Source: Planctomycetes bacterium B3_Pla
GTDB taxonomy: Bacteria; Planctomycetota; Phycisphaerae; Sedimentisphaerales; Anaerobacaceae
Assembly (NCBI GenBank): GCA_005223045.1
Contig: NJBM01000015.1
Location: 1 to 64,000 of the forward strand
Direction of reading: 5' to 3'
Length of the DNA stretch: 64,000 nucleotides
The notes under the pieces were generated by a model. The model was not told the DNA's origin. It did not search any database and was given only the letters and a program-made list of their open reading frames with translations. This document shows, piece after piece, positions 50,251 to 57,548 of this stretch (position 1 is its first letter; the number at the start of each line of letters is the position of its first letter). The position numbers and the translations under genes are program-made.

Positions 50251-50440
50251 GAAAAGCTCCCGGCCACCCAATTTGCTTTCAAGAGTTGCCGGACTCCGAT
50301 ACAATGCCCCTTGTTAATTGGGTACGAGGTGTTTGAGAATTGAGACGGGCTCAATCTGCAGAAGGGCCGAGCGTTGCCGGGCATGTTGAGTGGAAATGAC
50401 GGCTTGTTTTGCCGGATTCACGATTTCTGAGGTTAAATAA

Positions 50441-51202
50441 ATGAAAGAAGCAAGCGAACATCAACTATCACAAGCAGAATTGCTGGAATTGCAGCGATGG
50501 AATACTCCGTCGGTGTACAACGGCTGGGAACAAATCACCAAATCTGATGCCGGTAAGGACGGATTCAATCTGGAGGAATGCCGGGATTTCATGCCGGAAA
50601 TGGGTCCTATGGTCGGGTACGCCGTGACTGTTGTGGTCGAGCCGAGCAATCCTGAGCACCGCAAACAAAATCCAAAGGCGTGGAGTGAGTATCGACGGTA
50701 CGTTGCATCACTTTCCGGGCCCAAGATTGCGGTTGTGCAGGACCTGAACAAGCCGGAGACAATCGGCTCGTTCTGGGGGGAGGTCAACAGCAGCATTCAC
50801 AGGGCTCTCGGGTGTGTGGGAACGATTACCGACGGCGCGATCCGGGATTTGGATGAAATGCGGACCGTCGGGTACAAGGCCATTGCCCGCAGGCTTTGCG
50901 TCGGGCACGCGTACAGTCATCCGGTTCGATGGAATTGTCCGGTGGAAGTGTTTGGCCGGTCGGTCGAGCCGGGCGAGCTGATTCATGCGGACAAGCATGG
51001 ATTCCTGGTCGTTCCTCAAGAAGACCGGCGCCGCCTGCTGGACGCCACTCGTTTTATGGATTCCAATGAGTGCCGAACAATGATTTCTGCCGCACGTCAG
51101 TCCTGCGGCGTGCCGCTGGAGCAGCTATTAGCGAGAATTGATGACGCCTGTGATGAGTTCTCGAAAAGGGCGCGTACCAAATTTATGCAGAAGCAGGAAT
51201 AG
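50441..51202 (+). CDS. RraA family protein
   Basis: 253 residues. RraA/HMG-aldolase-like fold: 'MGPMVGYAVTVVVEPSN', then VVQDLNKPETIGSFWGEVNSS, 'GCVGTITDGAIRDLDEM' with the D-G-x-x-R-D/E motif (TDGAIRDLDE) and VSPGELIHADKHGFLVVP-type ending (EPGELIHADKHGFLVVP). Members with this motif are often metal-dependent aldolases or decarboxylases of oxo-acids rather than RNase inhibitors. It lies 27 bp upstream of the esterase gene. Substrate unknown; it may be part of carbohydrate or aromatic acid breakdown with the next two genes. Confidence 0.88.
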   Translation: MKEASEHQLSQAELLELQRWNTPSVYNGWEQITKSDAGKDGFNLEECRDFMPEMGPMVGYAVTVVVEPSNPEHRKQNPKAWSEYRRYVASLSGPKIAVVQDLNKPETIGSFWGEVNSSIHRALGCVGTITDGAIRDLDEMRTVGYKAIARRLCVGHAYSHPVRWNCPVEVFGRSVEPGELIHADKHGFLVVPQEDRRRLLDATRFMDSNECRTMISAARQSCGVPLEQLLARIDDACDEFSKRARTKFMQKQE

Positions 51203-51229
51203 AATCAAAACGATCCGGAGGCAAGTATT

Positions 51230-53074
51230 TTGAAAGCTAAACGGGTGTCTTTTGTTCTGATTGTGACAACGATTGCAGGCCTGGTCGTGAACAACACGTG
51301 CCCGGCACGATCTCGAAACACCGGCAGCGTTGTTGCAAACATTACTGTCCGTGCTAAACTTGAACGGGACATCGTCTATTCCCAAGTCGGGGACAGGAAA
51401 CTGCTGCTCGATCTTTATCTGCCGGCGAAAAGTCCCAAACCGCTGCCTGTCATAGTCTGGGTGCACGGCGGCGGTTGGCGCAGCGGCAGCAAAGGCTCCG
51501 GGGGCCGGGCCCTGCCTATGCTCAGCAGAGGTTACGCCGTGGTGGACGTCGGCTACCGTCTCAGCGGCGAAGCTATTTTTCCCGCCCAGGTTCAGGACTG
51601 CAAGGCGGCAGTCCGCTGGGTGCGGGCGAACGCCGTCAAATATGGTTTCGATCCCGAACACATAGGCGCATGGGGCAGTTCGGCGGGCGGTCATCTGGTC
51701 GCATTTCTCGGTACGGCAGGCGATGTAAAGGAATTCGACACCGAGACAAACGCTGAGTATTCAAGCCGCGTACAGGCCGTGTGTGACTGGTTCGGCCCGA
51801 CGGATTTCTTGCAGATGGATAAGCACATGCTCGAGGGCAGCCGTCTGGTTCACAACGCCCCCGGTTCGCCGGAATCGCTGTTGGTCGGTGGGCCGATTCA
51901 AGAGGAACCATATAAATCGTTGGCCTGTAAGGCTGACCCAATCACGTATGTGACAAGAGACGATCCCCCGTTTCTTATCATGCACGGCGACAAGGATATG
52001 CTCGTTCCACTTCACCAGAGTGAGCTATTGGACGATGCCCTGAAGAAAGCGGGCGTTGAGACTACCCTCTATGTTGTCAAAGGCGGAGGGCACGGTTTGC
52101 GCGGCAGTAAAGAGAGCCACGAGAAACTCATTGAAATCGTGGCCTACTTTTTTGACAAGCATTTGAAAACTCCTGAATCAACAGTCGCATCCACACGTCG
52201 GAGGGGCAATAGAAACAGACCCCAACGAAGACCACCGACGCACAGCGACGTCAAGTACGGATCTCACGGGCAGAACGTGCTGGATTTCTATCAGGCAAAG
52301 TCGGAAAAGCCTACACCGGTGGCAGTCTATATCCACGGAGGGGGGTTCCGAAGCGGCAGCAAGAAAAGTCTGAATGCCGGCACTCTCGGACAATTGCTGA
52401 ATGCGGGAATCTCAGTCGCGGCGGTGGAGTATCGCTTTATCTCACATGCATTTTTGCCGGCGGCACATCACGATTCACTGCTGGCGATTCAGTTTATCCG
52501 CTCCAGGGCCAAACAATGGAACATCGACAAGACGCGTATCGGCGCATTCGGCGGATCGGCAGGCGCGCAGATATGTATGTGGCTGGCGTTTCACGATGAA
52601 ATGGCCGATCCGTCGAGCAGTGACCCGCTCCGGCGCGAGTCCTCACGGCTGACCTGCGTTGCGACCAACGGGGGCCAGACGACAATGGATTTAAACTGGT
52701 GGATGAAGTGGATTCCGGGCTACGATAAGCCGCACAGGGATCGAGCCGAATCGTTCGGCGAGATAACGGATGAAGAGCTTCGCGACATTTTGAAGGATAT
52801 TTCGGCCCTGTCGATAATCTCCCCCGACGATCCGCCCATCTTTATGAGTTACGGCATGAAACCGGACGATCCTGTCCCGGCCGATGCGGCCAGAGCGCAA
52901 GGTTGGAAAGTACATCACGTGATGTTCGGAATCAAGCTAAAGGAGAAGATGGACGAGCTGGGCGTGGAAGCTGATTTGAAATACCCCGGCGCCCGGACCA
53001 CTTATGAGTCTAACGCGGATTTCTTCATCCGGAAGCTCAAGCCGAATAACAAACAGCAGGAACACCCGTCATGA
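51230..53074 (+). CDS. Exported protein with two alpha/beta-hydrolase domains
   Basis: 614 residues, TTG start after GGAGG, with a signal peptide ('VSFVLIVTTIAGLVVNNTCPA'). Domain 1 (~45-315) is a BD-FAE/carboxylesterase type: HGGGWRSGSK oxyanion strand, nucleophile in 'GAWGSSAGGHLVAFLG' (~148), Asp in IMHGDKDMLVPL and His in GGGHGLRG. Domain 2 (~335-605) repeats the fold with 'IHGGGFRSGSKKSLNAG' and GAFGGSAGAQICMWLA (~445), but its Asp and His positions are less clear. Both may remove acyl groups from polysaccharides; the second may be a weaker or binding copy. The ThuA-like gene overlaps its end by 4 bp. Confidence 0.9.
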   Translation: MKAKRVSFVLIVTTIAGLVVNNTCPARSRNTGSVVANITVRAKLERDIVYSQVGDRKLLLDLYLPAKSPKPLPVIVWVHGGGWRSGSKGSGGRALPMLSRGYAVVDVGYRLSGEAIFPAQVQDCKAAVRWVRANAVKYGFDPEHIGAWGSSAGGHLVAFLGTAGDVKEFDTETNAEYSSRVQAVCDWFGPTDFLQMDKHMLEGSRLVHNAPGSPESLLVGGPIQEEPYKSLACKADPITYVTRDDPPFLIMHGDKDMLVPLHQSELLDDALKKAGVETTLYVVKGGGHGLRGSKESHEKLIEIVAYFFDKHLKTPESTVASTRRRGNRNRPQRRPPTHSDVKYGSHGQNVLDFYQAKSEKPTPVAVYIHGGGFRSGSKKSLNAGTLGQLLNAGISVAAVEYRFISHAFLPAAHHDSLLAIQFIRSRAKQWNIDKTRIGAFGGSAGAQICMWLAFHDEMADPSSSDPLRRESSRLTCVATNGGQTTMDLNWWMKWIPGYDKPHRDRAESFGEITDEELRDILKDISALSIISPDDPPIFMSYGMKPDDPVPADAARAQGWKVHHVMFGIKLKEKMDELGVEADLKYPGARTTYESNADFFIRKLKPNNKQQEHPS

Positions 53075-53880
53075 AAAGCAGAACGTTTGCACTCAGAGCA
53101 TTTATTCTACTGCTCGTATCGATTTGTATCGTGTCTGTGTCCGGACTATCTCAGTCGAAACCGTCCAAAGTGCTCATAATCCAGGATGAACTTCCTCAGA
53201 TGGAAGTGCTGGCAGAATTCCTGCGGGACCAAGGCGATCTTTCTATGTCTATCACAGATCAGCAATCTCTGCCCGGAGAGCTGTCTGCATATCAGGCGGT
53301 CATAGTCTTCATCCACAAGGACCTTGAAGAAAAGACGGAGAAGTCGATTATCAAATACACCCGGAGCGGCGGCAAGTTGATATGCCTGCACCACTCCATA
53401 AGCAGCAAAAAGGCCAACAACAGGTTCTATTTTGATTTCCTGGGGATGCGCCTGGACAAAGGTCAGATGGAAACTGGAGGCTACAAATGGAAAGCCGCCC
53501 GCTGGTCGCTGGTCAATCTGAACTCGCAGCACGTTATCACAAACGCCGGTGTCGAATGGGGCGAAAAGATCGCCTATACTCCTTCGGACCATCCCAGCAC
53601 AGAGGGGGCGTTTCCGAGCATTATGCTCGGCGATGATTCGGAAGTTTTCATTAACCACAAATTTACCGACGGCAGGGAGAAGGTTGTCCTGTGCGGCATA
53701 GTCTATCGCGATGTCGAAAGCGACAAGACCTATATGCAGGACAGAGGCGCATGGATAAAAGAACAGGGCAAAGGAACTATAGTCTATTTCATGCCGGGAC
53801 ACTGCGTGTCGGACTATGAGAACAAGAATATCTCCCGAATGATTCTAAACGCCATAGAATACCCCACAGGTCCACGTTAG
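53071..53880 (+). CDS. Exported ThuA-like protein
   Basis: 269 residues with a signal peptide (cut near 'SVSGLSQS'). ThuA-like glutamine-amidotransferase fold: 'VLIIQDELPQMEVLAEFL', VIVFIHKDLEEKTEKSIIKYTRSGGKL, 'LICLHHSIS', and RKVVLCGIVYRDVESDKTYMQD-type strand near the end, closing with FMPGHCVSDYENKNISRMI. The family is tied to trehalose or other sugar breakdown but no reaction is established for exported members. It overlaps the esterase gene by 4 bp, so the two work in the same process. Confidence 0.85.
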   Translation: MKSRTFALRAFILLLVSICIVSVSGLSQSKPSKVLIIQDELPQMEVLAEFLRDQGDLSMSITDQQSLPGELSAYQAVIVFIHKDLEEKTEKSIIKYTRSGGKLICLHHSISSKKANNRFYFDFLGMRLDKGQMETGGYKWKAARWSLVNLNSQHVITNAGVEWGEKIAYTPSDHPSTEGAFPSIMLGDDSEVFINHKFTDGREKVVLCGIVYRDVESDKTYMQDRGAWIKEQGKGTIVYFMPGHCVSDYENKNISRMILNAIEYPTGPR

Positions 53881-53927
53881 GTGTCTGACTGAGAGGAGAG
53901 AGTGCGGTCATTGGCGGGAATAAAGGA

Positions 53928-56909
53928 TTAGAGTTTCCCCTGCCGGTACAGTTCCAGTTGGCTGCGAAGGTGACGGACGCGGCTATCAGAGTTAGCAGCA
54001 GAAGCCAATATGATCGCCGTTTGTACGGTGTCAACTGCTTTGTCGAATTGGCCCGCAGCCGCGTAGGCCGTCGCCAACGTATCGAGTACCGAAACGTTCT
54101 GATGTTGGGTTAACCTGGCCGCACGTTCAGCAAAATCCACCGCCCTGCTCGCATCCTGAACGTTCGGGTCCGAGTGAGTGATCAGGATTCGTGCCGCATC
54201 GTTCAACGGAGTTGGCCAATTTGGCTTCAAACTTGCTGCATGACGAAAATGTTCGAGCGCGCCGTCAGACTCGCCCGCCTTTGTCAGCGCCCGGCCAAGG
54301 TTGTAATGAACTCTGGCGTAATCGGGTCTGGCCCGTAGTGCCTGACTGTAACGACTGGCCCCATCGCCAAGCCTGACCGGCGATTGCCGCCGTATATCCG
54401 AGCCTTGCTGCGGCCGGGCATAGCCGGGCTTGGTCTGCAGCGCCTGATGATAGTGATTGATTGCTTCGTCCAGCTTGCCCTGCGCCAGAAGCAAACTTGC
54501 CAGATTGTTGTGCGCCTCGGTGTAGTAAGGGTCGATCTTCAATGCCTGGCGAAAGTGCGTTGCGGCCTGATCCAATTCGCCTTTTGCGGAGATCGCAACG
54601 CCCAGGTTACAGCGTGCATGGGCGTAGTTTGGATCAGCCAGCACCGCCCGGCGATAATGGCTGATCGCCTCGTCTAATTTGCCTTGTCCCGACAGCACAT
54701 CGCCCAAATTGCTGTGCACCTCGGCATAGTCTGGCTCAATCTCCAGCGCCCGGCGATAGTAGTCGATGGCTTCGTCGAGCTTGCCCCGCGTTTGAAAAAT
54801 AAGACCCAGGCCGTTGTACGCATAGACATAGTCGGACTTTATCCGCAGGACCTGTTGAAAGTTACTGATCGCCTCGTCAAACCTGCCCTGTGACCGAAGC
54901 ACAGACGCAAGATTAGAACGCGCGTGGACATAGCGTGGTTCTGCTTCTATCGCATGACTAAAGTGTTTGACCGCCTCATCCAATCTGCCCAGTGCGACCA
55001 GCACACTACCAAGACTATTGTGCGTTTCGACGTGGTCGGGATTGATCTGCAGCGCCCGATGAAAGTGCCCGACTGCATCGTACAACTCGCCGTTTGCCGA
55101 GGTCGCAACGCCGAGATTGCTGTGCGCATGACTGTAGTCGGGATCTGCGTCCAACGCCTGACGGTACTGGTTTATCGCCTCGTCGAATCTACCCCGTTTT
55201 ACCAGCGCATCACCCAATTTGCCATGCGCTTTGGCGTAGTCGGGTTTGATCTGAATTGCCTGACGATAATGTCTTATCGCCTCGTCGATAAGGCCCAGTT
55301 CTGCAGCGTTGGCGCCGGCTACCAAATGCGCTTCTGCATCGGTGGGAATCATCTTCACGGCACGCAAGCCAAGTGTGCGCCCTTGCTCAAACTTGCCCGC
55401 CCATCTAAACAGTCTCGAAAGGTTGCGAAGCGCAATGCCGTGCGCCTCGACATCGAGCCGGCTCTCGACCTCCTGCGTGATATGCTCGATCAGGGCATCA
55501 CTCCAATCGCTTGCAAAATGAACGATCTCTTGCCTGCCCATCGCCTTCAATAGCGCCAGGGCAAGCCGGCGGTTGCCTTCAATGGTCGGATGCACGTGAT
55601 CCAGGAACTGTTCTTCGCCCGGCGCGGCATATTCGGATTGTTTCTCAATCAAGGCAACAAAGTCCACCACGGGGACGCCCCGTTCATTGGCGACCTCCGT
55701 GACGACGTCCAGCGTTGGCGTCGGGGCGCGCAGCGCGCAAACATCCTCATCCATCGCGCGTACAAAGGCTGTTTTCGCCTCATCGTAACGCTCCAACTCC
55801 CACAACGCACGCCCGCGCAGGTAGTGAGCATGTGCATAGCGGCTGTCGATGGTTATTGCCCTGTCAATCGCCGGCAGCACTTCGCGCCACTTAGTCGCGG
55901 CGTAAGCCTTGCTCGCAAGATCGAACTGCACTTGCCAGTGGTTCCGCTGAGCACCGGTGAGGCCGGCACGATGTTCGCTTTTGAACGGAGAGCAGTGCCG
56001 AAGATTCGAGGCAGGTGTAATCAGAATGACTTTCGCCCCGACGGACCGCGCAATATCCACCATCCGCATCAGGTTGTAGCGATAGTGGTCGAGCACTTGC
56101 TTTTTCAATCCATCATCCCGGTGATAGCTTTCGGGGCCGATAGAGCTTTCCAATATCGTCTCTACCTCGCCGGACAAGAAGTTGCGTTTGTCGAGCGCGG
56201 CATCGGATGATCCGGCCATGGCATCGACGGCCTGCTTAGCCGCTGTGTACATGCGGGTTCGGCTCATGATTGCCCCAAGACCGCGCACCGCCCTGGGCGT
56301 CCTGATGACCTGCCCGTACGTTCGATGCTCGAGAAACTCGTTGTGGCCCGAGTATATGATGAACAGGTCAGGCTCGTATCGGATCAGCTCCTCCATCAGC
56401 ACAGCCACGCGATAGCTGGCATAGCTGACACCGCCGACGTTGATTAGCTCCCATTTGCGAGACGGATCGGCTTTCGGTAACATCGCCCGCAGCCAGCCGC
56501 AGAAAGATGTCATGTCGGCGTAGGGACGGCCGAACGTCGTCGAGCCGCCCGCGCAGAAGATGCGATATGTGCCGGCGGGTTTCTTCGCTGCAAATTGCTG
56601 GGGATTGAAGAAACTCAGCTTATTCTCGGCTGTAACCATGACTGCTTTGCCGTCCGGGCCGGCTTGTTTGACGAAAAGTGGGACATAAGAAGAGAATCCG
56701 ACGTATGGATCTTCCTCATACAGCGCGGGACGCACACCGACAACCGCCAGCAGGATTTCAACTACCGTAAACAATGCCGCGACTGTGATTATCGCAAACA
56801 GTAACTTCTTCCATAAAGTCACGTTTACGACAGCGGCGGGCTGATCGGCTCGTGATGTTCTCGTGTTTTTTCTCTCAGATGACATAAGCACACTGCTACC
56901 AGATCGCAT
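53928..56909 (-). CDS. SGNH-hydrolase-like protein with long TPR array
   Basis: 993 residues. One membrane helix (~35-58), then an extracytoplasmic SGNH/GDSL-type domain: block I 'FCAGGSTTFGRPYADMTSF' (Ser123), GHNEF (Asn190) and block V 'EQFLDHVHPTIEGN' (Asp437, His440), interrupted by a TPR pair (~325-390). Residues ~500-930 are twelve or so tetratricopeptide repeats of very similar sequence ('DEAISHYRRAVLADPNYAHA'). One repeat (~54365-54420) reads out of frame and back (YARPQQGSDIRRQSPVRL in place of a normal TPR). Start at 56909 overlaps the DUF5989 stop; ATG 56885 is an alternative. The location with the carbamoyltransferase suggests acyl or acetyl transfer on the same product. Confidence 0.88.
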   Translation of the reverse strand: MRSGSSVLMSSERKNTRTSRADQPAAVVNVTLWKKLLFAIITVAALFTVVEILLAVVGVRPALYEEDPYVGFSSYVPLFVKQAGPDGKAVMVTAENKLSFFNPQQFAAKKPAGTYRIFCAGGSTTFGRPYADMTSFCGWLRAMLPKADPSRKWELINVGGVSYASYRVAVLMEELIRYEPDLFIIYSGHNEFLEHRTYGQVIRTPRAVRGLGAIMSRTRMYTAAKQAVDAMAGSSDAALDKRNFLSGEVETILESSIGPESYHRDDGLKKQVLDHYRYNLMRMVDIARSVGAKVILITPASNLRHCSPFKSEHRAGLTGAQRNHWQVQFDLASKAYAATKWREVLPAIDRAITIDSRYAHAHYLRGRALWELERYDEAKTAFVRAMDEDVCALRAPTPTLDVVTEVANERGVPVVDFVALIEKQSEYAAPGEEQFLDHVHPTIEGNRRLALALLKAMGRQEIVHFASDWSDALIEHITQEVESRLDVEAHGIALRNLSRLFRWAGKFEQGRTLGLRAVKMIPTDAEAHLVAGANAAELGLIDEAIRHYRQAIQIKPDYAKAHGKLGDALVKRGRFDEAINQYRQALDADPDYSHAHSNLGVATSANGELYDAVGHFHRALQINPDHVETHNSLGSVLVALGRLDEAVKHFSHAIEAEPRYVHARSNLASVLRSQGRFDEAISNFQQVLRIKSDYVYAYNGLGLIFQTRGKLDEAIDYYRRALEIEPDYAEVHSNLGDVLSGQGKLDEAISHYRRAVLADPNYAHARCNLGVAISAKGELDQAATHFRQALKIDPYYTEAHNNLASLLLAQGKLDEAINHYHQALQTKPGYARPQQGSDIRRQSPVRLGDGASRYSQALRARPDYARVHYNLGRALTKAGESDGALEHFRHAASLKPNWPTPLNDAARILITHSDPNVQDASRAVDFAERAARLTQHQNVSVLDTLATAYAAAGQFDKAVDTVQTAIILASAANSDSRVRHLRSQLELYRQGKL

Positions 56910-57114
56910 AGATGAACGGCATTAGTCCCGACGCCGACAACGCTACCAGCAGCCCCAAAAGCAGCAGCAGAACGATGGTCGGTATCATGTACCATTTCTT
57001 GCTGTGCCGCAAGAAGTGCCAGTATTCTTTCAGGAGTCCCGGCGGAGCCTGTTCAGCCTGCCGGGCGAACTGCTCGTTGGCCCCGGATGATTTGGTACGG
57101 CATTGTTCTTTCAT
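56896..57114 (-). CDS. DUF5989 family small membrane protein
   Basis: 72 residues. N-terminal soluble part, then 'LLKEYWHFLRHSKKWYMIPT' and one long hydrophobic helix (IVLLLLLGLLVALSASGLMPFIYAIW). This W-x-F-x-x-x-x-K-x-W-x-x-P-x layout is typical of DUF5989 proteins that sit between SxtJ and SGNH genes in carbamoyltransferase cassettes. It overlaps the SGNH gene by 14 bp and follows SxtJ by 15 bp. Role unknown, probably a membrane adaptor. Confidence 0.85.
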   Translation of the reverse strand: MKEQCRTKSSGANEQFARQAEQAPPGLLKEYWHFLRHSKKWYMIPTIVLLLLLGLLVALSASGLMPFIYAIW

Positions 57115-57129
57115 AGCTCCCGCCCTCGG

Positions 57130-57546
57130 TTAGTATTGTCTGAAGTATCGGTTGACATTATTGACAGGCTCTCGTTTTATCCAGTGTGATCCGGTTTTCC
57201 GATTCGGTCGGCGTCGCATCGGGTCGTATCCAAACAGCCGCATTAGCAGCCCGACAGGCGTGATCCAGCCATAATAGACAACCGCCAACAGCAAGTGACT
57301 GATGGCCCAGCCAATTGGGTACATTACAGCCATCCACGCCACATACATCGGCCGCTTCATGGACGGCACGCAATGATACAGCGTCGCCGAGAGCATCGCA
57401 ACGGTCCAACACACCGCCGGGATCGCCCATGATCCGCCACCCCATAGAACAAGCACGCCGATCATGCCAAAGAACGGGGCAAGCAGCAAGCCGAATACTT
57501 TCAGTTCGTTGGGCGTTGGTTCACGATTTCTTTGGATTAGTGCCAT
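57130..57546 (-). CDS. SxtJ-like membrane protein
   Basis: 138 residues from ATG 57546 (the GTG at 57570 inside the preceding gene is less likely). Three or four membrane helices: 'ELKVFGLLLAPFFGMIGVLVLWGG', AIPAVCWTVAMLSATLYH, PMYVAWMAVMYPIGWAISHLLLAVVYYG, and the end 'PVGLLMRLFGYDPMRRRPNR' typical of SxtJ. It follows the carbamoyltransferase stop by 2 bp. Known only from its constant partnership with carbamoyltransferases; it may hold the complex at the membrane. Confidence 0.87.
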   Translation of the reverse strand: MALIQRNREPTPNELKVFGLLLAPFFGMIGVLVLWGGGSWAIPAVCWTVAMLSATLYHCVPSMKRPMYVAWMAVMYPIGWAISHLLLAVVYYGWITPVGLLMRLFGYDPMRRRPNRKTGSHWIKREPVNNVNRYFRQY

Positions 57547-57548
57547 AA

